A stretch of DNA of 64,000 nucleotides from BOG-931 sp963761525 (GTDB lineage Bacteria; Pseudomonadota; Alphaproteobacteria; Rhizobiales; Xanthobacteraceae), in assembly GCA_963761525.1 (NCBI GenBank), contig CAVXHG010000008.1, forward strand, positions 310,001 to 374,000. Reading direction: 5' to 3'. Below the pieces are notes generated by a model. That model worked only from the letters and a program-made list of their open reading frames with translations. It did no database searches and was not told the origin of the DNA. The translations under genes were made by a program, and so were the position numbers. Below, in pieces: positions 17,889 through 26,958 of this stretch (position 1 is the stretch's first letter; each line of letters begins with the position of its first letter).

Positions 17889-18736
17889 CGCGCCAGCCAC
17901 TCCGGTACGCGCTTGATCGCATCGTTGCGGGCGACCGGATTTGTGCCGCCATGGACCTTACCCGCGGGATCGGCGGTGTTGACCAGGCCGGTACGGACAC
18001 GGACCGGAAAGTTGGCCCGATCGAATTCGTGGTAGGCGCCGGGATAGACAATGATCTCGGCGCGCGCCGTGCGGCCGCGAGCGCCGGCAACCATTTGCTG
18101 ACACGTCGAGGCCGGCGTCCAATCGTCGGCGCTGCCGATCAGGATCAGGGTCGGAACCCGCGCGCTCCAGGCGGTTTCGCGCAGTCGCCGGCAACTTGGA
18201 TAGAGCGCGACTGCGGAACGGAAATCGCTGCCGGAGTCTTTCGGTTTTGTCGTCGGCCGAATTGTCCATAGCGCCGCGGAGCCGCCATTTGACCAGCCGA
18301 GCAGCGAAATATGGTCGGTCTTCACATAGCCTTGGGTTTGTAGCCAGCGCCGGGCGGCATTGGCGTCGGCAACGCGCTCGCGGCGGGCATGGACCTTTCG
18401 CTCGCTCTCACGGCACTGCGAGCCGACGCCGCGAGAACTGAACGAATCCGGAAACAGCACGACAAAGCCTTTGGCGACCAGGAGACTGGCCCACTCTGTA
18501 TAGAGCTGCGGCTCTGCCGCGGTGCGGTCGCTCAATCCGTCGCAATCGTGGAGGGCGACGACGGCCGGGAACGGTCCGTCGCCGTCGGGCCGGTATAATG
18601 TGGCATGAAGCGTAATGCCATCGGCCGGGATATCGACCGGCGCCGGTGCGGCCTGCGCTGTCAGGCAATAACCGGCGGCAGCCAGCGCGAGGAGGGTGCT
18701 TCGAAAGCCCTCTCGCAAACCCACTCGCGATACCAT
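17885..18736 (-). CDS. Secreted dienelactone-hydrolase-like alpha/beta hydrolase
   Basis: The protein is about 283 residues from the ATG at 18736, chosen because it gives a standard signal peptide (MVSRVGLREGF..., cleavage after TAQAA). An ATG at 18781 would add 15 residues. The alpha/beta hydrolase core shows a nucleophile elbow GWSNGG, an acid in GSADDWTPA and a catalytic His in AYHEFD, with VALHDCDGLS as the oxyanion segment. This matches the dienelactone hydrolase family, but the nucleophile is Ser rather than the Cys of classical members. It is exported, and its substrate is unknown. Confidence 0.8.
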   Translation of the reverse strand: MVSRVGLREGFRSTLLALAAAGYCLTAQAAPAPVDIPADGITLHATLYRPDGDGPFPAVVALHDCDGLSDRTAAEPQLYTEWASLLVAKGFVVLFPDSFSSRGVGSQCRESERKVHARRERVADANAARRWLQTQGYVKTDHISLLGWSNGGSAALWTIRPTTKPKDSGSDFRSAVALYPSCRRLRETAWSARVPTLILIGSADDWTPASTCQQMVAGARGRTARAEIIVYPGAYHEFDRANFPVRVRTGLVNTADPAGKVHGGTNPVARNDAIKRVPEWLAR

Positions 18737-18911
18737 GCCTGCCAAGGTGAATGTGCCGCTTATGACCCGACGCCCCCGCATTCAAGGTAGCACGAAGCGG
18801 GCCGCCGGCGCAGCATGTCGGCAATCACAAGTGGGGAGGGTTTCGTCCCGGCCGTGGAATGACTATGTTTGAGAAAATCGCTGCCGGTCCAATGATTCCG
18901 TAAGGTTTGCC

Positions 18912-18919
18912 AGGAGGTG
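18912..18919 (+). promoter_or_regulatory. Ribosome-binding site fixing a TTG start
   Basis: AGGAGGTG lies 3-5 bases before TTG at 18923. The only other near start, a GTG inside this site, is followed at once by a stop, so the Shine-Dalgarno match decides the TTG start of the DUF2093 gene. Confidence 0.7.
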
Positions 18920-18922
18920 TAG

Positions 18923-19156
18923 TTGCTCAATCGTACCGACCGCTCAAGCCCGACTCCCGGCGAAGCCGACGTCAAATATCTTGACGGCGATTTTCGCGTG
19001 GTGCGGCCCGGCGCGTTCGTTCGCTGCGCGGTGACCGGTGTGCAAATCCCGCTCGAAGAGCTGCGCTACTGGAGCGTCGACCTGCAAGAAGCCTATGCGA
19101 CGCCGGAAGCTGTGATGCAGCGGCAAGTGCCCGGCTACAGCAGCAACAAGTCCTGA
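18923..19156 (+). CDS. DUF2093 family small protein
   Basis: The 77-residue protein matches the alphaproteobacterial DUF2093 family: DVKYLDGDFRVVRPGAFVRCAVTG followed by IPLEELRYWSVDLQEAYATPEA. The conserved Cys in VRCAVTG and the LEELRYW block are typical. It uses a TTG start with a strong Shine-Dalgarno sequence. Its function is unknown. It is convergent with lpxK (4-bp gap between stops). Confidence 0.85.
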   Translation: MLNRTDRSSPTPGEADVKYLDGDFRVVRPGAFVRCAVTGVQIPLEELRYWSVDLQEAYATPEAVMQRQVPGYSSNKS

Positions 19157-19160
19157 AAGC

Positions 19161-20153
19161 TCAAGTTCGCCCCACTGCGCCCAGTACTAATTTCTGGAAT
19201 TGATCCTGCTCGTCGACGACAAGGCGTACCGGCAATACCGAAGCGCGTGCTGCAAGTTTGGCAAGGGCATCTCCCCCGAGACGAACGTGATCCTTTTCCG
19301 TCGTCATCAGTACAAGGCCTGCTGCGTCGGCGCGGGAAATCAGCGTCTCGACTTCAGCGGGGGTGTAGCGGTGGTGGTCGTCAAAGCTTTTGCGCTCGGC
19401 GACGGTCACACCGGCTTCTTCAAGCGTCATGAAAAACTTCTCGGGATTGCCGATGCCGGCGAAGGCCAGCACCTTTCGCCCTTCAAGCGCGGCAACGCTG
19501 CTTCGATCCGGCACCAGGCGACCGTGGAGAAGGGCAACGCCGTAGCGCCGCGCTACATCTTTTAATTCCGCGGCGCCGTCCTTGGAACCAATCACGATGA
19601 TGGCGCCGGCCTGTTTGATCTGAACTTCGACAGGCGCGCGAAGCGGGCCGGCCGGAATGATCCGCCCGTTGCCGATGCTACGGGCGCCGTCAACCACGAT
19701 GATCGACAGGTCCTTTTTGAGCGACGGGTTTTGAAAGCCGTCGTCCATGACGATGACACTGGCGCCAATCTTCCGCGCCATGCGGGCACCCGCGACGCGG
19801 TCGCGCGCGACGACGGTTGGCGCGAGCCGCGCCAGCAGCAGCGGTTCGTCGCCGACGTCGGCGGCGTGATGAAGCGAAGTATCGACGCGCACCGGCCCGG
19901 AAAGGCGGCCGCCATAGCCGCGGCTGAGAAAAAATGGCCGCTCGCGAGCTTGCAGAAGCAGGTGTGCGACCGCCAGCGCGGTGGGGGTCTTACCAGCGCC
20001 GCCGACGGTGAGATTGCCGACGCAGATCACCGGAACACCGGCGCTCGCGCCCGGCGTTTCCATCCGTTGCGCGGCCACCGCACCGTAGATCGCGCCAAGC
20101 GGTGCGAGCAGGGCGCCGGTCTTTGGTCGCCACCAGAAGGCCGGTGCTCGCAT
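19161..20153 (-). CDS. lpxK: Tetraacyldisaccharide 4'-kinase LpxK
   Basis: The 330-residue protein has the LpxK P-loop GNLTVGGAGKTPTALAVA, the SRGYGGRLSGP block and VIVMDDGFQN, all diagnostic. LpxK phosphorylates the 4' position of the lipid A disaccharide at the inner membrane. It is the last gene of a minus-strand envelope operon and follows waaA by 66 bp. Length is normal for the family, and a Gram-negative outer membrane with Kdo-lipid A is implied. Confidence 0.93.
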   Translation of the reverse strand: MRAPAFWWRPKTGALLAPLGAIYGAVAAQRMETPGASAGVPVICVGNLTVGGAGKTPTALAVAHLLLQARERPFFLSRGYGGRLSGPVRVDTSLHHAADVGDEPLLLARLAPTVVARDRVAGARMARKIGASVIVMDDGFQNPSLKKDLSIIVVDGARSIGNGRIIPAGPLRAPVEVQIKQAGAIIVIGSKDGAAELKDVARRYGVALLHGRLVPDRSSVAALEGRKVLAFAGIGNPEKFFMTLEEAGVTVAERKSFDDHHRYTPAEVETLISRADAAGLVLMTTEKDHVRLGGDALAKLAARASVLPVRLVVDEQDQFQKLVLGAVGRT

Positions 20154-20219
20154 CAGCGCGCGATCCCGATAGGGGAAAGCGCGCGCCGGAGTCGGGATGC
20201 GAACGTTTGAACCGGACCG

Positions 20220-21530
20220 CTAGGATGCACGCTGCTGCTCCAGGCGAAGCTGCATGAAATATGGATCAAGCGCCGCCAGCGTGCGCTCGAGCGCGCCGCC
20301 GAGTTGCTTGACTGCGTTGTTGCCGGCATCTGCAACGGCCCGGCGCGATACGGGGTTTTGCAGCCAGCCGCTGAGTTCCGACAGCAGTGTCTCCTCGTCG
20401 GTCACAAGCCTGGCGCCTTTGGCCTCGTCGAGGGTGCTGTAGATTTCGGCAAAATTCCAGACGTTCGGTCCGTGCACTACAGCAGCGTCGAGCCGGATCG
20501 CCTCGATTGGATTCTGCCCGCCGTGGCTCGCGAGCGAGCCGCCCATAAACACGATCGGCGCCAGCCGATAGATCAGCCCGAGCTCGCCCATCGTGTCGGC
20601 AACATAGACGTCCATATCGTTATTCGGCATTTCGCCGCGCGAACGCAGCCCGACTTTGAGATCGGCCACCTTTGCGATCTCGGCGATGCTTTCGCCGCGC
20701 TCCGGATGCCGCGGGGCGATGATCGTCAATAGCGACGGATTTTTCGCCCGCAGCCGCCGATGCGCGGCGATGACGGTCGTTTCTTCGCCGGGATGCGTCG
20801 AGGCGGCTACGATCACCGGGCGTATGCCAATCGCGGCCCGGACCTTGCGCAGCTTGTCCTCGTCAACCGGCGGCGGCGGCGCATCGAGCTTCAGGTTGCC
20901 GGTCGAACGGACGCGCGGCGCGCCAAGCTCGCCGTAGCGCTCGGCGTCGGCGGCCGATTGGGCAAGGCACATATCGAACCGTGAGAGCAGCGCGCCGATT
21001 ACGCTCGGCACCATCCGCCAGCGCCGAAACGAGCGCTCCGACAGCCGGCCGTTGACCAGGATCATCGGAACACGGCGTTGCGCCGCAGCCAGGATCAGAT
21101 TGGGCCAGAGGTCCGATTCGACGAACAGCGCCAGATCCGGTTTCCAGTGATTGAGAAAGCGCCGGACATAGCGCGGCGCATCGAGCGGAATGAACTGATG
21201 CAACGTACCAGGGGGTAACCGCTGTTCGGCGAGCGCAGCCGACGTCACCGTGCCCGAGGTCACCAACGCGCCGAAGCCGAGGTCGCGGATTCGCTCGATC
21301 AGCGGCACGACGGAAAGCATCTCGCCGACGCTTGCACCATGGAGCCAGATCAGCGGTCCGGCCGGACGCAGCTCGCTGGCTTCGCCGCGGCGTTCGGCGA
21401 GGCGCTCCGGATGTTCCTTGCCGCGATCGAGCCTGCGCGCCAGCAGCCGCGGTGCGGCCATCGGCGTTACGGCCGACGATGCAAACTGATAAAGGCGCAA
21501 CGTCAGCGGCAACCGGTCAGGCACGCGCAC
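20220..21530 (-). CDS. waaA: 3-deoxy-D-manno-octulosonic acid (Kdo) transferase
   Basis: The 436-residue GT30 glycosyltransferase shows the N-terminal acceptor-side motif GPLIWLHGASVGEML, FVESDLWPNLI, and the C-terminal CMP-Kdo-binding segment with FMGGSLASHGGQNPIEAI. It transfers Kdo to lipid IVA at the cytoplasmic face of the inner membrane. Its position between a DUF374 acyltransferase and lpxK is the usual order in Hyphomicrobiales. Confidence 0.93.
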   Translation of the reverse strand: MRVPDRLPLTLRLYQFASSAVTPMAAPRLLARRLDRGKEHPERLAERRGEASELRPAGPLIWLHGASVGEMLSVVPLIERIRDLGFGALVTSGTVTSAALAEQRLPPGTLHQFIPLDAPRYVRRFLNHWKPDLALFVESDLWPNLILAAAQRRVPMILVNGRLSERSFRRWRMVPSVIGALLSRFDMCLAQSAADAERYGELGAPRVRSTGNLKLDAPPPPVDEDKLRKVRAAIGIRPVIVAASTHPGEETTVIAAHRRLRAKNPSLLTIIAPRHPERGESIAEIAKVADLKVGLRSRGEMPNNDMDVYVADTMGELGLIYRLAPIVFMGGSLASHGGQNPIEAIRLDAAVVHGPNVWNFAEIYSTLDEAKGARLVTDEETLLSELSGWLQNPVSRRAVADAGNNAVKQLGGALERTLAALDPYFMQLRLEQQRAS

Positions 21531-21578
21531 TCTCTCCTTGGGGACGCTTTCTGGTGACGCTTTCTAGCGAGACTTGGC

Positions 21579-22272
21579 TTACGGCCGATCAACCATATCA
21601 TAGGCCCGTTGCGTGGCCGTGTTGAGGCGCAATTCGAGTTCCATACGTGCGGCTTCGAGCGCCGCGTTGTCGGCGTCTGCGGCGACGCGCAGCGGTTCCG
21701 TGCGTACGCCGGCGCCGCGGCTGAACGGCAGGTTGATCGTCGAGCGATCCCAGTTGTTGAGCACAATGCGGTGGTGCGTGGCGATCGCAATGCCGATAAA
21801 TCGGCCGGCCGGACATCTGCGCGAGCTTGATGATCCCAAGCCCCACCTTGCGGGACACTTTCGGTACATCGGCCGAGAGCGCGACTGAGTAACCCTCACG
21901 CAGCGCATCCAGCATGCCCTGAAAAGCGGCAACGCCGCCTTTGTGCACGAAACCGCCGACGTGATTGCCCGAACCGCGGATGGTGCCGACGCCAAGCCGT
22001 TGCGCGGCGATTGCGTTGACCTCGCCGTCGCGATGGCGCGACACCAGCATCTTCACCCGATGCTCCGGTTTGCGCGCGTTGGTCGCGAGCAGGTGCTGGC
22101 CATGCCAGAACGCGACGATGACCGGCAGGTCGGGCTCGGCGCGCTCGAAGGCGTCGGGCGGCTCGATTGTCAGCCTCGTCGTTTTGCCGACAAAGCGGAC
22201 GTACTCGGCAGCGATGACACCAAGTGTGACCTGGGCCCAACGCTGCTGGCCGATGCGCCGCCATAGATTCAT
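21579..22272 (-). pseudogene. DUF374 lysophospholipid/lipid acyltransferase, frame broken once
   Basis: Read from ATG 22272, the protein begins MNLWRRIGQQRWAQVTLG and carries DUF374 motifs (VIVAFWHGQHLLA, LVSRHRDGEVNA, GTIRGSGNHVGG, VALSADVPKV) up to QMSGRPIY. The rest (IAIATHHRIVLNNWDRSTINLPFSRGAGV to the stop at 21579) is in another frame. One extra base near 21798 explains the break; removing it gives 230 residues, the normal length. The family acylates lipids beside waaA. Codon use and motif quality are intact on both sides, so a sequencing error is likelier than decay. It lies 7 bp after the DUF4170 gene. Confidence 0.82.
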
Positions 22273-22279
22273 GCCGTGC

Positions 22280-22528
22280 TCAGCCCGGTAGCGTGGCTTC
22301 GGGATCGAGCAGCCGATGCAGGTGCACGATGAAATAGCGCATCTCGGCGTTGTCGACGCTGCCTTGTGCTTTTGCCCTCCAGACTGCGTAAGCGGACGCG
22401 TAGTTCGGATACACGCCAACCATGTCGACCTTGCTCAGATCCTTGAACTGCACATCCGCCACGCTCGACAGTTCGCCGCCGATAACGAGATGGAGCAATT
22501 GTTTGGGTTGCTGCTGGGTATCCGCCAT
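22280..22528 (-). CDS. DUF4170 family small protein
   Basis: The 82-residue protein (from ATG at 22528, MADTQQQPKQLLHLVIGGEL) matches DUF4170, with the conserved VDMVGVYPNYASAYAVWRAKAQ and MRYFIVHLHRLLDPE segments. An ATG six codons upstream is also in frame. DUF4170 genes usually sit between an inositol-monophosphatase-like gene and the lipid A acyltransferase/waaA pair, as here. The function is unknown; context suggests lipopolysaccharide assembly. Confidence 0.85.
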   Translation of the reverse strand: MADTQQQPKQLLHLVIGGELSSVADVQFKDLSKVDMVGVYPNYASAYAVWRAKAQGSVDNAEMRYFIVHLHRLLDPEATLPG

Positions 22529-22569
22529 GACACTTAAATCTGCCAAATCCGTGCGTTCGGGTTCGCGAT

Positions 22570-23374
22570 CTAGGTTGATACGAGGCGTTCATCCCTGATG
22601 ATTTCGAGGAGCGCCGCGTGGCGATCCTTGCCAGCCGCGACGAGCATTCCGTGCCGCGGCACAGGGCAATTATAGGTCACAGTGCCGCCCCCGAAAGGCG
22701 TCAGCGCGCCGCCCGCTTCGTGCACCAAAAGATCGGCTGCTGCAAGGTCCCAGTCATGGCTGTTGCCGCCGGCGAATGCCGCCTCGAAAGTTCCGTCGGC
22801 GACGCGCGCGATACGCAGCGCCAGCGAATGCGTGCGCGGCATCACCGTGAACGGCGGCGACACTGCTTGCAGGCGGTCGAGCAGCTTTCGCGGCCCGGCG
22901 ACGCGCGCCTGCGCCAGATCGCTGCCTTGGCTGACGGCGATGGTGGCTCCATTGCGCGTGGCGCCCGCGCCCGCGACGGCGACAAAGAATTCCTCGCTCA
23001 CCGGCGCGAACAGGCACGCCGCCACTGGCCGCCCGTTCTCGGTCAGTGCCGCCGATACCGACCAGTCCGGCAGGCCGGCGATATAGGCCCGCGTACCGTC
23101 GATCGGATCGACAATCCAAACATAACGCGCCTCAAGCCGTACCGGGTCGTCGACGCTTTCCTCCGACAGCCAGCGCGATGTTGTCGTCGGCGAGCCGTTC
23201 GCGCAGCAAATTATCGACCGCGATGTCGGCGTCGGATACCGGTGACTGCGCCTCGCCTTTGGTCCAGTTCTTCAGCGGCGTCTTGAACATCGAGAGCGCC
23301 AGCGCGCCCGCTTCGCGCACGCTCGCCTGGAGCCGTGCGGCTTGCCGTTGCAGATCGACCTCATTGGCCGGCAA
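22570..23374 (-). pseudogene. Inositol monophosphatase/CysQ-like phosphatase, frame broken once
   Basis: The N-terminal part (from ATG 23374) runs through SPVSDADIAVDNLLRERLADDNIA, then breaks. In the next frame the family motifs continue: WLSEESVDD, YVWIVDPIDGTRAYIAG (the metal-binding DPIDGT) and NSHDWDLAAADLLVHEAGG (second metal-site Asp). One extra base near 23171-23179 accounts for the break, and correction gives about 267 residues, normal length. The gene overlaps the end of pmbA by 14 bp and precedes DUF4170. It is a Mg-dependent sugar or nucleotide phosphatase; the substrate is uncertain. Confidence 0.82.
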
Positions 23375-24713
23375 CAGTCAGGCCCTCTATGCGGACGGTC
23401 GGCGCGTTGGTGCCGTAACGGAACACGAGATCGTTGGCCGGCACGAGGCTCTTGAAGATCTCGGAGAGATGCCCGGCGATGGTCACCTCGCTCACCGGGA
23501 AGGTCGTCTTGCCATTCTCGATCCAGAAGCCCGAGGCGCCGCGGCTGTAATCGCCGGTGACGAGGTTGACGCCCATGCCGATCAGGCTGGTGATGTAAAA
23601 ACCGTCCTCGATCTCCGCGATCAATTCTTCCGGCGTTTTTGTTCCGGCGGCGAGATGCAGGTTGGTTGGGCCGGGGGAGGGGGTGGACGATACCCCGCGG
23701 TTGGCGTGTCCCGTCGTTTGCAGGCCGAGTTCGCGCGCCGTGGCGCTGTCGAGGAACCAGGTTTTCAGAACGCCGCCGTCGATCAGCTTGCGCACCTTGC
23801 CGGCGACGCCTTCGGCATCGAACGGCCGCGAACGCTGGCCGCGTACCCGCAGCGGATCGTCGATGATCTCGATGTTTTTGCCGAAAATCTGCTCGCCGAG
23901 TTTTTCGCGCAGGAAACTGGTCTTGCGCGCCACCGAAGCGCCGTTGGCGGCGCTCGCGACATGGCTGACCAGCGAACCCGAGATTCGTTGATCGAATATC
24001 ACCGGCACTTTTCGGGTCGTGACCTTGCGGGGATTAAGCCGCTGCACCGCACGCTCGCCGGCGCTGCGGCCGATTTCTGCGGCGTTTTCGAGGTCGGAAG
24101 CGTGCAGGGTCGAGGTGTAGTCGTAATCGGTTTCCATGCCGGTGCCTTCACCGGCGATCGCCGACATCGCGATCGAGTGCCGCGAACCGATGCTGGCGCC
24201 ATGAAAGCCGTGGCTGGTCACCAGCACCATGCCGCCGATGCCGGCGGACGCGGATGCGCCGCCTGATTTGCTGACACCCTTGACCGCGAGCCCCGCGGCC
24301 TCGGCTTCCCTGGCGCGCCGCTCCAGCGTCGCGACGTCCGGCATGTCAGGATCGAGCAGGTCGAGCGCCGGGAAATCGTGCGCCAGCAACGACGGATCGG
24401 CGAGGCCTGCGAACTTGTCCTCCGGCGCCGCGCGCGCCATGGCGACCGCGCGCTCGGCCAGCTCGTCGAAGCGCGAGCTGTCGAGATCGTTGCTCGAAAC
24501 CACCGCCTGCTTCTTGCCGACCAGCACGCGCAGGCCGAGGTCATCGCCTTCGGAGCGTTGCGATTCTTCGACCGCGCCATCGCGCACGTCGACCGAGAGG
24601 GAGGCGCCGCGCACGGCAATGGCGTCGGCCGCATCGGCGCCGGCGCGCTTGGCCGCGCTGACGAGGCGCTCGGCGAGATCGGACAGTGCGGTTTGATCGA
24701 GGAGTGAAGTCAT
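23361..24713 (-). CDS. pmbA: TldE/PmbA-family protein
   Basis: The 450-residue protein matches the PmbA (TldE) half of the TldD/TldE heterodimeric protease: ISVDVRDGAVEESQRSEGDDLGLRVLVGKKQAVVS-type N-terminus, ERAVQRLNPRKVTTRKVPVIFD, and NLHLAAGTKTPEELIAEIEDGFYITSLIG near the end. No HExxxH metal motif is present, as expected for the PmbA subunit; its TldD partner is not in the window. It is the first gene of the envelope operon, overlapping the phosphatase gene by 14 bp. Confidence 0.9.
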   Translation of the reverse strand: MTSLLDQTALSDLAERLVSAAKRAGADAADAIAVRGASLSVDVRDGAVEESQRSEGDDLGLRVLVGKKQAVVSSNDLDSSRFDELAERAVAMARAAPEDKFAGLADPSLLAHDFPALDLLDPDMPDVATLERRAREAEAAGLAVKGVSKSGGASASAGIGGMVLVTSHGFHGASIGSRHSIAMSAIAGEGTGMETDYDYTSTLHASDLENAAEIGRSAGERAVQRLNPRKVTTRKVPVIFDQRISGSLVSHVASAANGASVARKTSFLREKLGEQIFGKNIEIIDDPLRVRGQRSRPFDAEGVAGKVRKLIDGGVLKTWFLDSATARELGLQTTGHANRGVSSTPSPGPTNLHLAAGTKTPEELIAEIEDGFYITSLIGMGVNLVTGDYSRGASGFWIENGKTTFPVSEVTIAGHLSEIFKSLVPANDLVFRYGTNAPTVRIEGLTVAGQ

Positions 24714-24985
24714 TGTCAGCTTTTGGTCAGGGTTGTTGTTTGGTTTATGGGGCCAAGCGGGTCAAGGCAATATGCGGGTGAACGCAAGATGTGCCCTAAA
24801 CACGCGGGTTTCAAGCCATCCTCCGGCAATTCACCGCCGGCGTGAAACGACTCGTCAATCATGCGGATCACAAGGGCTGCAAACATAAGCTTTTAACCGT
24901 TCTCCTTAAGCGGATTGCGACCGCCATTTGGCAAGGTGACGGCAACCGGGCGGCAACAGTCCGGTGGGAGTTTTCGAGGCGTCAA

Positions 24986-25591
24986 ATGGAAGCCGGCAGA
25001 CTTGCTGCCGGGCCGAGCCAAGCCGGGGTCCCCCATCGCACAGACGCGATGGGGGCCTCGCTGCGGCTCGACCCCTTCTCCTTGCCTGTGCGATTCGAAG
25101 CCGCCGACGAAGCGGCAGACGAGCGCCTGCGCATCGTCGATCTGCACCGCGAGCGCGTGGTGGTGCGCCGCTCCGTGCGCGGCATCCGCATGGCGCTCAC
25201 CATGCCGGTGAAATCGTATCGCGGCGTCGCGATCCGGCTGCACGGCGAAACCAACCGTCAGCCGGCCTCGATCGCGGTCGTGCTCGAACATGCCGATCCG
25301 GCGTTGTCGCTGCCGCTGTTTGCATCCGCCGAACGCGACGAGATCGTCGCCGAATGGCAGTCGTGGGGCCGGGTGCTCGGTCTGCCGCTCCTGGTCGCCG
25401 AGAATGACGGCTCGCTGCGTGAACCGTTTGCCCGGCTCGGCGCGGTCCGCGTCGAAAAGCCGACCTGGCGCCGCCGCCGCCGTTCGGCGATTGCGCGCCG
25501 CCGCCCGTCGCGCCTGATGCGCCGCCGTCCCGGAAAGCTGCCGGCGGTCCCGGTCGTACACAGCGAGCGTGAGATCATCGCGCGGAATTAG
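24986..25591 (+). CDS. Conserved alphaproteobacterial protein, DUF6101-like
   Basis: The protein is about 201 residues from the ATG at 24986; a GTG at 24842 would extend it upstream, but conserved-looking sequence starts only near LRLDPFSLPVRFEA. The body has a beta-rich pattern (VVVRRSVRGIRMALTMPVKSYRGVAI) and the C-terminus is strongly basic (WRRRRRSAIARRRPSRLMRRRPG). It resembles a family I recall as DUF6101 from Bradyrhizobium relatives. It has no signal peptide or membrane helix. The gene is divergent from pmbA. Function is unknown. Confidence 0.6.
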   Translation: MEAGRLAAGPSQAGVPHRTDAMGASLRLDPFSLPVRFEAADEAADERLRIVDLHRERVVVRRSVRGIRMALTMPVKSYRGVAIRLHGETNRQPASIAVVLEHADPALSLPLFASAERDEIVAEWQSWGRVLGLPLLVAENDGSLREPFARLGAVRVEKPTWRRRRRSAIARRRPSRLMRRRPGKLPAVPVVHSEREIIARN

Positions 25592-26297
25592 TTTTCTCAT
25601 CGGACTTTCGCTCCTTGATGGATCGCGGCCCGCGCTTAAAGCGCGACCCGGAATGACGAGCTTCCCCGTTCTCGCGATGCGATCCGCACCCGAGTTATCG
25701 TCACGCGGCAAGAATTTCTCCGCTCTCCGCACCGATCTTCGCCAGAGAACCCCGGCGGTGGACACCGGTATCCTCACGATCCGCGCTTCGAGCCACGAAT
25801 GTAAGAACGGAAAAAAGCAAGGAAGCGGAACGCCGACAGACGCGTATCCAACCTCCGCACCTTTCGGGTGCGGCGCGCGCAGAGCGCTGCGCGCTCGCCT
25901 CTCGGCGTCCCACCACGGCTCTCTGCCACTGGGACTATTCATCCCAAGGCTCAACCTGGGCCAGGCTTCGTGACACAAAGGCCAACGCGGCAGGAGTTCC
26001 CCGCCAGCCGATGTGGCACTTCCAGCGATGCACCTCGCGCGCCGGTCATAGTGCCGGCAGGCTGATGCCCAGGCCGCCCGGGAGTGGCAGTGACGAGCCG
26101 CCACCCGCGGGCACCGCATCCCGCTCCGCTAGCCGGAGTCATTGACCAGCGTCCTTGTAAGCGAGCGAGATTGACCGTCATTTCTCAAAACTGAAACGCG
26201 ATGTCAAAGCGTTTCTATTTGTTCAAATAAATCCGGACGTTGCGCAGGGCGGTTTTTTGCTCACAGGCCCACAAACGCACTTCACTCGAATAAAGAT
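25592..26297. other. Long intergenic region without a supported gene
   Basis: About 700 bp hold no reading frame with recognisable protein features on either strand. The start (about 25617-25660) contains a short GC-rich inverted element of the dispersed kind common in Bradyrhizobium relatives. The middle (about 25850-26140) is rich in short inverted repeats and could be a structured RNA or a decayed repeat. I could not match it to rnpB, 6S, tmRNA or SRP RNA by eye. Confidence 0.4.
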
Positions 26298-26312
26298 TTC
26301 GCGAAAAGCGAA
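26298..26312 (-). terminator. Weak terminator after the FMN reductase gene
   Basis: Reading the minus strand, arms TTCGC and GCGAA flank a five-base loop and are followed by an A/T-rich tail. The stem is short, so confidence is modest. Confidence 0.4.
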
Positions 26313-26322
26313 GTTATGCCCG

Positions 26323-26922
26323 TCAATGGCTGACTTCTGGGATTTCCTGATCCCGATGAATTTGCACAAGCGCGGCGGTCAACTCGGCAAACGCCTGCTG
26401 CAGTGACCAAAGATGCTCTGCGAACTCTTGGGCCGGTTCGATGGTGCCCGCGTTCGCCACGATGTGTTCGCGCGCCAATGTGAAAGCCGGCATCGTTGCG
26501 ACCAAGTTCATATGGAGACCCGTCAGTACCTGCCGGAGTTGGCTTGCGCATTTGTCGCCGCCATGTCCGCCATAGCTGACGATCACTGCGGGTTTTCCTG
26601 ACCACTCCTTGTAAAGGTGATCGAGCGCATTTTTTAACGCAGCGGGATAACCCCAGTTGTACTGGGGAGTTACAAAAACAAAAGCGTCAGCCTTGGAAAC
26701 CTTCCGGCTCCAGGCCTGCGTATGTTCAAAGACATACGCATCCTGCGCCGGCACATTGGGTTCGTCATCCATAGGCAGCGGCCAATCCTTGAGGTCGACG
26801 ACTTCGACCGATCCGGGGATGGTTTCGCGGCCGACCTGCGCTACCCACGCGGCGATCTGCGGACAGATCCGCCGCGGCCGAACGCTACCGACGATGACAA
26901 GAGTTTGATATGTGTGTATCAT
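26323..26922 (-). CDS. NADPH-dependent FMN reductase family oxidoreductase
   Basis: The protein is 199 residues from ATG at 26922. It has the flavodoxin-like fold of the FMN_red family: LVIVGSVRPRRICPQIAAWV (phosphate-binding loop), FVFVTPQYNWGYPAALKNALDHLYKEW (flavin-binding signature) and VIVSYGGHGG. Such enzymes reduce flavins, quinones, azo dyes or chromate with NAD(P)H. It is divergent from a MarR-type regulator starting at 26959, an arrangement typical of a redox-stress pair. Confidence 0.87.
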   Translation of the reverse strand: MIHTYQTLVIVGSVRPRRICPQIAAWVAQVGRETIPGSVEVVDLKDWPLPMDDEPNVPAQDAYVFEHTQAWSRKVSKADAFVFVTPQYNWGYPAALKNALDHLYKEWSGKPAVIVSYGGHGGDKCASQLRQVLTGLHMNLVATMPAFTLAREHIVANAGTIEPAQEFAEHLWSLQQAFAELTAALVQIHRDQEIPEVSH

Positions 26923-26958
26923 ACACGGAATATAGCGGCAGGTGGAGAGGCTGTAAAG
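26923..26958. promoter_or_regulatory. Short divergent promoter region
   Basis: Only 36 bp separate the divergent FMN reductase and MarR-type genes. The segment includes the A/T-rich imperfect palindrome around 26910-26930 (TATGTGTGTATCATACAC), which overlaps the reductase start and is a reasonable MarR operator. Confidence 0.4.

Noticed and set aside
24893..26119. 408-codon minus-strand frame across the DUF6101-like gene and the gap after it
   Set aside because: It is Arg/Ala-rich with no motif and overlaps the supported plus-strand gene; typical of high-GC antisense frames.
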